This document shows positions 47,157 to 59,659 of a stretch of DNA of 64,000 nt, piece after piece. The notes below the pieces were generated by a model. That model had not been told where the DNA came from. It saw only the letters and a program-made list of their open reading frames with translations, and did no database searches. The stretch is from Bidens hawaiensis (taxonomy: Eukaryota > Streptophyta > Magnoliopsida > Asterales > Asteraceae), in NCBI GenBank assembly GCA_021521415.1, contig JAIQDT010000304.1:620001-684000 (forward strand), in the 5' to 3' direction. The position numbers and the translations under genes are program-made. The number at the start of each line of letters is the position of its first letter. Positions within the stretch are counted from its first letter, which is position 1.

Positions 47157-47414
47157 GTCGTAGATGAAGTTTTCCTCAAAAACATTCTAAATCTTACTGA
47201 GCCTGTAGCAAAAGGATGGGTGAAGAGCCTGGACCCAAACGAGCTAGTTGGTGGTACAGATATTGGACCAAAATGGTGTGAGGTAAATGTTCAAGTATCA
47301 ATAAAAATAGATGAAAAGTTAGTGAGACCATATGGGTTATTTTCCACAATTCAAGATTGTATTGGTGCAACCATCGCATGGCCTTGTCCATTCATCTCCG
47401 TATGTATTTATTAA
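47157..47414 (+). pseudogene. Fragment of a CACTA-associated protein (DUF8039-like)
   Basis: An open stretch of 85 codons preceded by an intron-like AT-rich region. The order of LTEPVAKGWVKS, GTDIGPKWCEV, VRPYG and GATIAWPCPF resembles the domain found next to TNP2 transposases in plant CACTA elements (variants of xVARGxV, GxxLGxxxxxV, RPxG and xxIAWP). I recall this family but cannot search for it. It is the only coding trace that ties the interior to CACTA elements. Confidence 0.55.
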
Positions 47415-47679
47415 ACTTGTGATATGAATAATTTTAATAGCATGGAAATTAATGCTTATACATAGATGGTTTATTAGTTGGTAGTCCGTGAGGATTGAGG
47501 ACGCATGATGACTCAGGATTTTATGGGCTTGTTTATTTTATTGCTTTTAATTTTTTTGTTGAATGTTACAAGAGTTTATGTTGGATAATGTTATAACTTA
47601 TTTATGTTTAGTGTTTTCGCTATGAACAAGCTTATTTAATATAATGAAGTTTTATTTCTTTCAATATTTAGATGTTCAT

Positions 47680-48459
47680 AAACGTATCGTAAAATTGTGT
47701 GTGTGGACGTTAAAAAAGGGTTGTATAATATTTGTAAGGACTTAGAATTTTTGTCCTATTAAACGTTAGAACATTGTAAAAGTGTCATAATATTTTTTAG
47801 GACGCTGTTTAAGTTGTTCATAGACATATTATGCGACCATAAAATTTAGCTTCATAATCTTGTTTGGGATATTAGGACCCTTTTCTTGGTACTATAATGT
47901 TCCATCATAAGGGTCTTATAAATTAATTTTTAAGGACACTTGTATGTGTGTCAAAAGTTTACAATTAGGTAAGCAAATGTCAAAACATTGTAAAAGTGTC
48001 CTAATATGTTTCTATTGAGACGCTTTTTGGGTTGTTAATGAATATATTATGCGACCATAAAATTTGGTTTCATAATCTTATTTGAGATATCAGGACTTTT
48101 TTCTTGGTACTATAGTACCTATAATGTTACATCATAAGGGTCTTATAAATTAATTTTTAAGGACGCTTGTATGTGTATCAAAAGATTAATGGTGGGTAAG
48201 CACATGTTAAAACATTGTAAAAGTGTCCTAATATGTTTTTATTGGGATGCTTTTTGGGTTGTTAATGGATATTTTATGCGACCATAAAATTGGTTTCATA
48301 ATCTTATTTGGGATATCAGGACGCTTTTTGAGTTACGAGACTTATTACGGCCCCTTTACATGAAACGCTTTTCTCGTTGGTCCTATTAAATGAAATGTCC
48401 AATAAAATAGCATTTTAAAACGCTTTTGTGTGTACTAAAAAGCTTATTTTGTTGTAGTG
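47680..48459. repeat. Right subterminal repeats and terminal inverted repeat of the CACTA element
   Basis: Units beginning ATTGTAAAAGTGTC at 47773, 47987 and 48215 (spacings 214 and 228). The outer 27 bp, inverted, read CACTACAACAAAATAAGC and pair with the left tip at 28060. ACA follows at 48460-48462. Confidence 0.8.
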
Positions 48460-50601
48460 ACACTAAGTGGATCGGCTTTCAAGTTTGTTTTGGGTGTTGT
48501 GCTTAACATAAGCCTCACAACCCCATACCTTTAAATATGATAATGATAGAACACTTCCATGCCATATTTCAAAATGTGTCTTGTCTGCTTTCTTGGTAGG
48601 TGCCATGTTTAAAATACGGGCTTCCGAGAGCAATGCGAAACCCCAAATTGATAGAGACAATGTGCTTCTAGCCATCATAGATTGGACCATATCCAATAGG
48701 GTTCGATTCCTCCTTTCGGACACACCATTATGTTGTGGTGTTCCGGTTGGAGTATATTGTGAGGTAATTCCACTATTCATAAGATGATCTAGAAAAGCAT
48801 CATTTAGGTATTCACCTCCTCTATCCGAACGAAGTACTTTGATTGTTTTATTGAGTTGATTTTGAACTTCATTTTGGAAGACTTTGAACATTTCAAAGGC
48901 TACATCTTTGTGTCTTAACAAGTACACATACCCTTAACGACTATAATCATCAGTAAAGGTAATGAAGTATCTTTCACCATTCCTTGTCATTGCCTTAAAA
49001 GGACCACATACATCCGAATGTATGATATCTAATAAGTCTTTCGCCCTTCCATTAGTTCCACAAAAGGGTTCCTTGGTCATCTTTTGTTGTAAACAAGATT
49101 CACACTTAACAAATGAATCATCATTTGATTCCAAAAGACCATTCTTTTGAAGTGTATGTATTCGATCTTTGTTTATGTGACCAAGGTGACAATGCCAAAG
49201 ATAAGTCTTACTCAAATCCATTTTGAGTTTCTTGGTGCTTGATTGGTACAACAAGTTATCAATAGATGTGTTATCATGTACTAATTCATAAATGTCATAA
49301 ATAAAAGACATTATTCATGAAAACATAAATATCGTTGTCCACAAACTTTAAATCATAACCATATTGTCTTAAAAGAGAAACGGAGATAATGTTCCTAGTC
49401 AAACTAGGAGCATACAAAGTGTTTTTCAAAACAACTTCCAAACCATTTGGAATCTTCAAAACATAGATCCTTGGGCTTCGACATCAACCTTTGCTTTGTT
49501 GCCCATGAAGAAGTGTATATCCTTTCTTGAAATGCTTATTTCTATTGACCTCCTGCTACAAATTGCAAATATGAGTTCCACATCCGGTATCCAATACCCA
49601 TATGTTAGAAGAAATAAAATTAAAATCAATATGGATCATGAAATTTGTAGCCGAGGTTTGCCCCGCATCCCTCTTAGCTTTCAACTCCTTGAGATAGGTT
49701 GGAAAATTCCTCATCCAATGTCCTATCTCACCACAACCAAAGAAAGGATCTTCTGAGCTAACCTTTAGCTTCTTCTCCTTTGGTTTGGTTGGTTCCGACT
49801 TTGCCTTCCCTTTGAACTTTCTCTTGACGTGTTCCTTATGCTTGGAAACCTTAGCCTTAGGTTCCGGGTGATGCCTCTTCTTATTGCTACCTCATTGATC
49901 GTGAGAACCGGTAAAACCCTTTTACCCATTCCCGCTTCGGCCGTCTTGAGCATTGCGGGAAGCTCACCAATGCTCTTGTCCCATCCATTCATGTTATAAT
50001 TCATACCAAAAGTCTCAAATCTTTTGGTTAGGCCATTAAGGTAAAAATCCGTGGCAAACTCTTTTGAGACAGGACAATTTAGCCGTTCAAGTTGATCAAT
50101 GTGGCTTTTCATCTTAAGCACAGAAGATGAAACGGATTGGGTTTCTTCCATATGCAGTCAAAATATGGTTTTGGGGATGGAATTTGTGGTGTCAACCTAT
50201 AAGGTTTCTGCATGAAGCGCTCGAACCGTTTCGAAGTGTTCTACCCAAGCTTGAGTAAGGAAAATTTCCTTAAGTTGGGTGATCATGTCATATGCCCCAT
50301 GATTTTCAAAATCCTTTTGAATATCAGGAATCATAGTTCCCAACATGAGACAAGAAACTTGCACTGAATCCTTGGTGTATTTGAACCAATCGTTATATCC
50401 ATCCAAGGCATCAACGTTTGGTTCATCGGGAATAGGATCGTCCAATATGTAGGATTTCTTTTCTTGCTTGAGAACAATTCTCAAGTTTCGATACCAATCC
50501 ATAAAATTGTTGTAGTTAAGACGATCCTTATCAAGTATAGCTCTTAGTGATAGGTTATAAACGGGTGGAATAATTCCGTTAGGTGGATTGTTTGCGGCCA
50601 T
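48460..50601 (-). pseudogene. gag, protease and integrase N-terminal half of A
   Basis: Gag starts at 50601 (MAANNPPNGI) and is broken at 50197 by a 52-bp insertion. The nucleocapsid knuckle near 49740 has lost two of its four zinc ligands (both outer Cys read Phe). The protease DTG near 49590 is readable. Integrase shows WHCHLGHINKDR, CESCLQQKMTKEPF, FTDDYSR, then RSDRGGEYLNDAFLDHL near 48830, and ends at LESRSTK where the CACTA was inserted. Confidence 0.87.
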
Positions 50602-52128
50602 CTATGTAATTTAACAAAGCTTAACGTTAGTATTTTCGATATCATTAAATTTTAATCGTTAATACCCTTTATGTCTCCAAGAAAATAAAAGATTAAAATC
50701 TAGAACCGAACGTTACATTCACATAGTAGTTAGGTGACCTTTATCCTACTATTGAATTAACAAGGTAGTCAACGTTTGACGATTGAAACCCTTTGCAACT
50801 TCTAGTTTTATGGGATCGGTTAAACATCATCACCTTTATACACCATGCTTTGGTGACCCTATTCACATGGTTTCTAAATCAAGTTGTCCTACTTACACAC
50901 ACGTGTGAATTTGCACATACAAGTGGTTAGGTGACCTTTATCCCACAAATATGGAAAACCCACCTCAAACTCACAAGTTTCCTCCAATGTGGTTAGGTGA
51001 CCTTTATCCCACATCGAGTTCCCAAGTGATTCGAGTGTTGTATAAAAGGATGGTGTTAAACTTGTTTTAAAAGGATTTAAGTTTTCTAAATTTTAGATTG
51101 GAAAACTATTATGTACCTTGCATTTGCATGCATTCAAATGTATGGTACTTTGTTTGAAAACCCATTTTCAAAGTTCCTTTTGATAAAACCCATTTTATTG
51201 TGAAATCATTAACCTTTAATAAAACCAATTTTATTACCTACTGATTTCTAAGGAACCAATGTTATGCAAGTTGTTGATTTTAAGTTTTAAAATCCATATG
51301 CCAAACAAAATATAAATCAACCACAAGTCCATAACCATAGCCACCTAATATGACAACACTTGTTGACCGAAACAAGTGTGCCAAAAGGTCTCTCCTAAGG
51401 GACGAGAATGACAAAAGGCATGTGTTGGTGAACTCCCACTTGATCTCGCATAAATATGCTTCAAGTTCCCACCTTGTGTTGTGACTCTTCCACTTTATTT
51501 GGGCTTCCATTTAGGATCCAACTTCAGCTCCTAGCTTCCATGGGCCTCCAAGTTTGGGCTTTGGTCATTGGGCTAAAATCCCATCATGGGCAATGAGGTC
51601 CATTAAAGCCCAAAACCAAAATTGTAACCATGTTGCATCTTCTTTTACAAAATAATATATCCTAATACATTTTTCTCTAGTAAAAGAAATACAACTAATA
51701 TACTTATTATTACAAACCAATATGAAATGAATAAATAGATTACAAACCCAAATAAATGAATATTACAACCATATTGAATAAACCGAATAAATCACAACAC
51801 AAACACATATCCAAAAGGTCATGGCTAGGTTATGAACATCCAAATATGCAAGGTCTTAGAAGACCAAAATGGTTCCCCTTTAACCCATAAAACTTTCGGC
51901 CAAGGCTAACCAAACCGAAAGTTTTGGGTTTTGTCCATGCAAAATAATTTATCACCCAAATGAATTTAATTCTTCAAGAGTACCACATGCATGTAAAGTA
52001 TAATATTGAATAACCAAGGGGTAACCAAAAGCTAAAAAACTTTCGGCCATATGGTGAACCACACCATAAAACCCGAAAATTTTTAGATCTATGAAGCATG
52101 TATCCGTATAAGCGGCTCTTGATGCCAT
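50602..52128 (-). other. Leader of A
   Basis: Noncoding. The 19-nt motif TTAGGTGACCTTTATCCCA occurs at 50730 (one change), 50937 and 50993. One long-stem hairpin AAACTTTCGG/CCGAAAGTTT lies at 51890-51924, where B and C have their array. Primer-binding site at 52128-52114 (minus strand). Confidence 0.8.
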
Positions 52129-52530
52129 TGTTGGGTTTTAACAAGATTATCAAAGTCATATAAACCCATTTATATAAAAAAAACAGCGGATATTTTAGTT
52201 TTAAATCTTGTTAATTTGATTAATATAAAACCGATTTTATATACAAAAACCCAATGCCCGGATCCATATACAAAACACATGCTATCAAAACAACCATAGG
52301 GTGTTTGAGCATACTACCTTCAAGTTTCCAGAAAATAGAAGGGAATGATGTTGTGAATGTCGAGTTTTCAATGGAGAAGATCCTCAAGCTTGTATACCCT
52401 TCCAAGCCTTCAACGAACACATAGCTGCTAGGATTTGACACTTGAACTCCTTCTTGATCTTCCATGTTCTTGGCCGAAATTATCAAGAAGAAAGATGAAT
52501 TTTACTTGCAAGTTTGGTGTGTGTGTATGT

Positions 52531-52565
<35 letters not shown>

Positions 52566-52955
52566 GTTACAACCCCTTCACACTTTTCTTGGCCAACCTA
52601 CACATATGCATTCTCTTGAAAGAGTATATTAATAAATTACTTATGTTATATTTGTTACATAATAAAATGTAACATGACATAATGTAAGTAATGCATCATA
52701 TTATTTAACCAACTTAAATAACATTATAAAATATCTCCCTCAAAATATATCCATATAATTTATTTATCACACAAGTGCAATTATTTAGAAACCATTTTAT
52801 AAATGTCGTAAGTGTTGATATTTATTTATTAGATCATATCTTAAAACAAATATCGTGGTGTTTGTCTAGCTTGTTATTGGGTATGACCCGACTTAGATCA
52901 TAACGTACTAGCCATATCAACTCTAATATGTGTCTTGGGCAGACCGAATCCAACA
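52129..52955 (-). repeat. 5' LTR of A (827 bp)
   Basis: Pairs with 24533-25389. On the minus strand TGTTGGATTCGG to AAAACCCAACA. A GA microsatellite lies near 52530-52560. Confidence 0.9.
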
Positions 52956-52960
52956 CCCTT
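52956..52960 (+). repeat. Target-site duplication of A, right copy
   Basis: CCCTT, identical to 24528-24532. Confidence 0.9.
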
Positions 52961-55900
52961 TCTTCAACATAGCCTGCCAGAGGGTATTGATCTTCTCCTT
53001 ATCCTCCCATGGCATAAGGCTTGTAAAATCAACCTCAAAGGGTTATTTCTTCACTTCAGACAACAAGGAAGAAGTTTTAGTTGGTACTTCAGATTGGTAT
53101 GATTCTTTTAACTCCTTCCTATACTTAGCAAGTTCTGATTCATATATTTTTTCTTTTGTGCTGCAGTCAGCTTGCTTACTTCATCACCTACCCCCTTGCT
53201 TCCATGAGTCTCTCAAGTAAGACTTCCTTATCTTTCGTCAATTCTTTCCTTTTCTCTTCAGCCAACCAGACTCTGGCTCAGTCAGCCTTTAGCTTTCTCA
53301 CCCTATTCTCTTCCTCTTCTTGTTTCATCTCCTTTATTCTCCTTGGTTTTAGTTGTTTTGTTGCAGCATCTGCTTCATCCTTTAATCTTTGTGATATCTG
53401 CCTAAACAACATTTAAACATTTTTCTTTTACATAACTTCAGCATGTTCAAACAGAATACCATTTTCAACCAGGAATCCAACCTTTCCTCCAAACTTCCTC
53501 ATCAATCTGTCCTTTCTTTTCAGTTCATAAATTTTTCTTTGATCAAGTCTTCTCTTTTCATCCTCCGCAAGCGTTTCTTGTACAACGCTGAACAAATTTT
53601 CTAAGTCGTCAAAATTCATATCGCTTAATTGTTCTTCAGTGTAGTTGTGGAGTTTGAGATAAGTCAGATATTGTTTAATCAGTCTTTTCCTATTTTCTCT
53701 TATCTTTCTCACTTCTTCCCCTTTTCTTTCAAATAGTAAATCTAGGTTTTCTTCAGACATTTCATCAAGTTCTTCAAATTTGAAACCTTGGGCCTAAAGA
53801 CTAATCACTCTTGGATCTTCTCTTTTCAATTCCTCCAGTCTGGACTTGATATTTCCAATATGAACTTCAGTTAAGTTTATTTGAGGAGAAGCACATTCAT
53901 CTTTTTTGTCTTTTATCTCATCTCCATCCTCATCATCCTCCATACCTGAGATATCCTCCAATATCCCAATCAGAGGTTCATTAAATTTATATTCTTCCAG
54001 CCTAACAGTCTGCAAGGGGATAGTATGAATGGGTTCTTCCGTTTGACTTTCACTCTTCTTCTCCTTATCCCCTTGTTTGTTTTCATCACTCTTCTTCTTT
54101 GGTTTCTGTATTAATTCTTCAAGTATCTTGTCACCAAATCTCTTTTTCCTTCTCACAAACTTCACAATATTGACTGGCCATTCTCTTTCATTAGCTTTAA
54201 TTTCTTTTTCAAGACTTTCAATGGCGTTATCACTAATCTTCTTGATCATCTCCTCCTGTATTCTTTTAGCATCAAAGTATGCCACCAACTTCTTATCTAT
54301 GTTTTCTTTTGAGGGTTCAGCAGTTGGTGCAGTTTCTTGAGGGATCTCAGCTTGAAATTTGTGTATTAAAATGGCCAGAGCATTGTCTGCCTCTTCAGTC
54401 TATTGTAACTTCAATAAACCCTCAATAACTTATTGTTCAATCTCCCATATCTTTAGTCAGCTTCTTTTTTAATTCAAACTCCTCCATAATCACCCTCTGT
54501 TCATTAATCTCTTTATTTGTTAAACAACCATTCAGAATGTCTTTTTGAATCCTTTCATTTATGATTTGATCATGTCTTTTCCTGTTCTTATCCACAAAAA
54601 GAAGTTGGTCACTTGATTTAATTCCCTTTCTTTTCTAAGGTTGCAGATGGCCAATGCTCAGCAACTGCTTTTCCTTTCTCTTTCCTCCTCTCCTCATTCT
54701 TATCAACAAGTCTGGAAGGTCCAATCTCCCTTACAACTGTAGATGGGCACTCATCTATTTCTTTCAACAAGTCTTCTAGTTCCTCATCTACTTCCTTCTC
54801 CTTCACTAACTAGAACTTATTTCATCAAAATCAGTGTTGAATTCTTCAGTTTTGTCAGACAAAATAACAATTTCACCCGAGATAGTAGCTTCTTCATTAT
54901 CATCTTCAACCACAACTGTTTTGTCACTTCTGGCGCCAGTCAACACTTCATCATTACCATCCACATTATAACACCACATTCTCAAATACATTTTCAATAA
55001 TCATATCATCATCAATCACATTCAAATCATCGAAACCATTCACATCATTAGCATCATTCACATCAGCCTCCCTTTCCTCATTACTGCGGCCATATAATTC
55101 ACCAAGTGACTTTAAGGCATTATTATCATCAACATTCACACCAGCAACATGCATATTCTCCTATGTTTTGGTGCATCTGAGGTATTCTCAACCTCAAAGA
55201 CCAAGGTTTGAATTTAATCAATGCTTGTTCCAGCTGGGACACTAACTCCCTGTTCTTCTTCTTCAAATTTTTATTTTCTTTCCTCAAATCACAATTTTTA
55301 ACAACATCAAAATGTCTATCAAGCAACCTCAGTCTTGCATCTGGGGATGGTGAGTTGATTGGTGAAATTTTAATAGGTTCAGGCAATTGGGTTGGTTGAG
55401 TATGATTGGGCTTTGAAAAATGTTGTAACTTGTAGTAGGTAAAGGTTTTCTTGTTTGGATTAATGGTATATGGCTTTGACTGGGTAGCGATGTGGGAGGT
55501 GTAATGGGATGATTTATTAAATGGTAAGGGATAAGTTCTGGGATATATGGTTATGTATCAGTTTGGGTTTGGTTTTGGGTTTGGGTTTTAGTTTGGGTTT
55601 GGGTTTGTGGGGAAGATGTTGGTGATGGAATAAATGGTTCAAATGTCTGGGAAATGTCAGATGGTGAAGGAATATTAGATTCATGGCTTTGGTATTGTTG
55701 TGGTGATTGGGTTGGTGGTGAAACAGGTGGTGTCTGTGTAGAAACAACTGCATCATGCACAACCTCCCCCTCAACTTGTGTCACATTATCTACCACAACA
55801 TCATTTCCTCCCTCAACATTCTCTCCTCCGTCTACAACATCTCCTCCATCATTATCATCATCACTGTCAGAGTCACTGACATCCTCCTCATCTTCCTTAT

Positions 55901-56686
55901 TCTCTTCTTCGTCACTGCTCACCATAGGTGAAGCAAGAACTTCCATAATCTCCATTTCATTATCAACCAACCACGGAAGGATATCAAACTCCATAATCTC
56001 CTTCAGAAAACATTTGGGTCCTGAAGCACATGTGTTGTATCGGCTGTTGGAAGATCAGGATGTAAGATGTTGAATATTATTTGCAGGAAACGAGGGTATA
56101 TCAAAAATCTATCCTTCTCCTTCTTCCTAACATTTGTGACCAATCCCTCAAATATCATCCAGGAGAAATTAAATGGGCGGTCATAAACTACAGCCACAGT
56201 TGCTGTAGAGATCTCTCTGCTCATTAGGGTCCATGTCCCCTTTCTCGGTGTTAAACTCTGAATAATGTTATGAATGAGAAATCGGTATAAAACATGAAAC
56301 ATTCCCTTCTGGAATTGAACTTCATTAATGTTGCCCTAATAGCCCAGAGTCTCCTGGAAAACTCTTAACAATCGATGAGTAGAGTATGACAACTGGACTT
56401 CAAGATTGTCTTGTAATTGGAGGCCCGCACGTATAATATTTTCAGTTATCTCAACCTCCCGGCCTAGCACAGTGGCCTCTATCCTCCGACCATTCAAATT
56501 ATCTTCCAATTGAGCTGAATTCCAGAAATCAAGGTGATGATTTCAATAAATTATTGGTCTCTCAGTCAATGCAAATCGAAGGTTGGAGTGAAGCAACCAT
56601 CGTATCATTAGCTCCAGTGGTCGATTCTCCTCCGTTATTTGGATAAAAACGCACATGTTGTACTTAGGCTCAAATGGATACACCAT
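52956..56686 (-). pseudogene. Third ORF of D, N-terminal part
   Basis: It starts at the ATG 56686-56684 (MVYPFEPKYNM) just after an acceptor-like GTGTAG. The first 230 codons match the F copy (MIRWLLHSNLRFALTE, YPRFLQIIFN, THVLQDPNVF). An acidic region (DEEENKEDEEDVSDSDSDD) near 55890, a Pro/Gln/Thr-rich region near 55550-55700, a coiled coil near 55250-55320 and long charged segments (to 53430) follow. Several stops and shifts. The last codons (TLWQAMLKKG) are continued at 24532 by GMPVGVFKNLG after removal of element A. Confidence 0.82.
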
Positions 56687-56689
56687 TTT

Positions 56690-57067
56690 CTACACAAACA
56701 CAAACAAAATACACATTCAAAGCAATAATTAGTCAATTGAGAACATCAATTGAACATGAAAGTAGATATCATTGAAGAAGAAAGTATAAAACGATAGTCT
56801 TTATGAACCTGTTCTTCGACAATATTATAACCTACACATAAAACAGAATTGTCAGTAAAAATGAAAATTGAAATTCTAAACTCATATAATGAGTGTCGGA
56901 AATCATTTAATTAAAGCTTATCAAGTCGAAATTAAGTTGATGATAATATTTGAGTGGTATTAATGAGCAACGATTGGGTGACTTAGGTTGCGAGAAAGTG
57001 TATGATAATAGAAGACAGAGAGAGGGAAGGGATGATTGAAAAATTTTCTAAGTCCCTTTTTTATATC
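56690..57067 (-). promoter_or_regulatory. Putative internal promoter and leader of the third ORF in D
   Basis: On the minus strand GATATAAAAAAGGGACTTAG (TATA at 57065-57059) matches GATATAAAAGAGGGACTTAG of F. The mini-exon region (AAGAACAGGTTCATAAAG, near 56810) and both acceptors are conserved. The first donor reads GATAAGC instead of GGTAAGC, so splicing of this copy is probably damaged. Confidence 0.55.
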
Positions 57068-57099
57068 ATACCCTTTGTGCATTTGAAAGAGAGTTTTAA

Positions 57100-58130
57100 A
57101 TGATTTTTCTTATCTAGTACATGAATACTACCAAAAACACAGATTTCAAATATTCAAGCACAAAGCTTTCTCGAAAAATTATTAAATCCAAACCTGCTCG
57201 TTAACAGAGTTTTCTCATGTTTTAAAGTTATTAGAAATAAACTATGTAAATAAAATGAAAGATGTTTACTCGAATATACTGGATTGCTCGAGAAATTAAT
57301 CACAAGCTTTGTAATCAAGTATATTTGTTCAAATAGATAACTTTGCTCAAGTTCAATAAATATCCTAAAATAGTAACTTAGAAATATTCCTAAATGTCAA
57401 ACCTTACTCGAATACCTTGCCAACACAAAGTTTACTCGATTCTACTTAGAGAAACAAAGAGTTAGCATTGTTTGGAGATATACTTTTAAGTATTCTCAAA
57501 AAACAAAGTTTACTTGAAAATACTTCAAAAATACAAATTATTCTTGAGAATACTTATAATGTTAAATATTAACATAAAAGTGTGCTCAAAGCATAAATTG
57601 TATTCGAAACACAAAGTTTGCTAAAAAACACTTGAAATTTGCAAGTATGCTTGAAGCGCACTTGTGATATTAATTTTAATGTACAAGTGTTCTTGAAGCA
57701 TGATGTTTGCTCGGTTAAGAAGGTTTACTCGTATTGGGATGTGGAATGGGTGGGACCGGCAACTCGAAAACACTTGCAATTTCAGAAATAAAGTATTCAG
57801 ACATATTCAACACTTAAGTAAATCAGTATTTTAACAATTATCCTTGAAAATATACCAGGTTTACTCAATAGAGCTAAAAAGCAAGTAAATAGTAAAGTTT
57901 ACTCGAAAAATTTTCATTAAGTTCATTTACAATCAAAATTTATAAAGTATGCTTGAAATAGACAAATTTCAACTAAAACACAAGCTTACTCGAAACACAT
58001 ATTCAAAGCATAGTTAGACACATTCATATCAAACAATCATCAAGTATTCTCGAATGAGTTAAACTTTAAATAAAACAACTTAGTTACTCGAAAGTTCATG
58101 AACATCAAAGTTCACGCGACAGTACATATT
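57100..58130 (-). repeat. Array of TTACTCGA/CGAGTAAAC-type motifs upstream of D's internal promoter
   Basis: More than fifteen degenerate copies in 1 kb (for example near 57430, 57600, 57720, 57900, 57985 and 58087). Read on the minus strand they give CGAGTAAACTTTG, which differs from CGAGCAAGCTTTG of F only by transitions. Confidence 0.7.
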
Positions 58131-59659
58131 CAGACATATTCATAGCAAAAATGCAACACCTTTTGACTTAAACCTTACTTTTAACCAATTTTCTCATTTA
58201 GGTTCAAAGTTAAAGAGCAAATGGTGCATTATGAGATCAAATTTCAGTTTAATTAATCCAAATATTTTTCTCTTGTATGAAAAGATCTCAATATGGGATC
58301 ATATTCATTAAGTCACCTTTCAATACTTCATTCTCAGCACTATTATGACACAGAAGGCAAGTTAATAGCAGGTATTTACATAGCAGGAATTTCATTACTT
58401 TGGTGATATGCATAAGGTTCAATTTGTTGCTTAACACATAAATGGATAACATTTATTGCACTATGATGTTCCATATATCTGCTCAAGGCTTATTTGGCTT
58501 TCTCCAGATCACCCCAAATTGACTTCAACCCCCAGATATTTGGTCGAAATATTTTCATGACAGCACATCTATAAATTTTTTTAATATTTTCAACTTTTAA
58601 AAACATTTCAAACTTTGAGGTTGAACGTTGGACTTACATGCCACGAAATACCGACTTACATACCTTACATTCAAGGTTTTTAGAACTTACAGTTATGCCA
58701 CACCTCTGTAGTTCTAGTTTAAACCCTCATGTTTGTAAATTATCAACTTTTGCAATTTTATCAACTTTTAGTTGATGTTTAATCCTTTTGCTCAAATTTG
58801 TTCTTTGTCATTTACATAAGATGATTCATTTTGTGTGACCAAATACCAGCAGGCTTGTGTATGACTGGGTAGTTACTTTCCTGCCTATCTTTGGATTGAT
58901 TTATCTTGAAACATGAATATTTCAACAATGTATCTCCACATTAAGTATAGCATATTCATTTTTGTTTATATCATCTCAGTTTTTACACATCATGTAAAGG
59001 TACCATACATATCAATGACTGAACTAATAGTCTTTTCATCCTATTAAATCCATATGATTGGTATAAATAATCAATCTACTATCATTTCCCATAAGGTTGG
59101 ATCAAGTTTCATTGAAAAACATTTTAAGCTTCTTTTAAGCTTGAACTAAATAGTCTTATCATATCTCAACACCATTAACTTTCTCATTCTGTCAAAAATA
59201 TTTTACTTTGGAAACTTCTTTGAAGATGTTCATTTTAACACAAAAGTTTTATGATCAAATAAAAGTTTTAATACAAGCAAACAATAACACAATCAAACAT
59301 AATCAGAAATGACAAGAATGCATTAGCACAATCCGACTAACATAAAATTCTAATCAAGATAAATCATACATAGTTTATCATGTCCTAAGCACATAATCAT
59401 TTGAAACTATCAAATCATGATCAAGTTAATAGATAAGCATACAGATACACATTTCAATGCAGATGTAATCACACTCATCAAACTATCATGAACCTTAATT
59501 ACAGAAACATTGTTAAGCATAATGAATACCTAAGTTAGACATGTTCATTAATTTAAGCACATATCAAGCATATCAAAATCACATATTCAGACACAAATCA
59601 CTTAGAAATCACTCAAAAAAACCTTTTTAACAAATAATCAATTAGCACATTATCACTGA
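58131..59659. other. Spacer between pol and the motif array of D
   Basis: About 1.5 kb, AT-rich, no supported frame or repeat. Confidence 0.5.

Larger units (their letters stand above)
28060..48459. mobile_element. CACTA (En/Spm) transposon, non-autonomous, interrupted by the B/C pair
   Basis: The ends are CACTACAACGAAAAGGGCT and, inverted, CACTACAACAAAATAAGCT, with a 3-bp duplication ACA, all as expected of the CACTA superfamily. Subterminal tandem repeats lie at 42954-43430 and 47680-48459. I find no TNP2 transposase; only a short fragment resembling a domain of CACTA proteins (47157-47414) and a gene-like first exon (44018). The element without B/C is about 5.5 kb. It interrupts the integrase of A and is therefore younger than A. 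Confidence 0.82.
24533..52955 (-). mobile_element. Ty1/copia element A (minus strand), itself split by a CACTA transposon
   Basis: It begins TGTTGGGTTT and ends ATCCAACA, with LTRs of 857 and 827 bp that agree at roughly 95 per cent by eye. Reading on the minus strand: 5' LTR (52955-52129), primer-binding site, leader, gag (from 50601), protease, integrase to 48460, the CACTA insertion, then integrase end, RT and RNase H (28059-26200), 3' untranslated region and 3' LTR (25389-24533). The gag type and LTR termini are shared with B and C, so all three are one family. Without the CACTA it is about 8.0 kb. Confidence 0.9.

Noticed and set aside
53156..53416. Plus-strand serine-rich ORF
   Set aside because: Complement of the charged third ORF of D on the minus strand.
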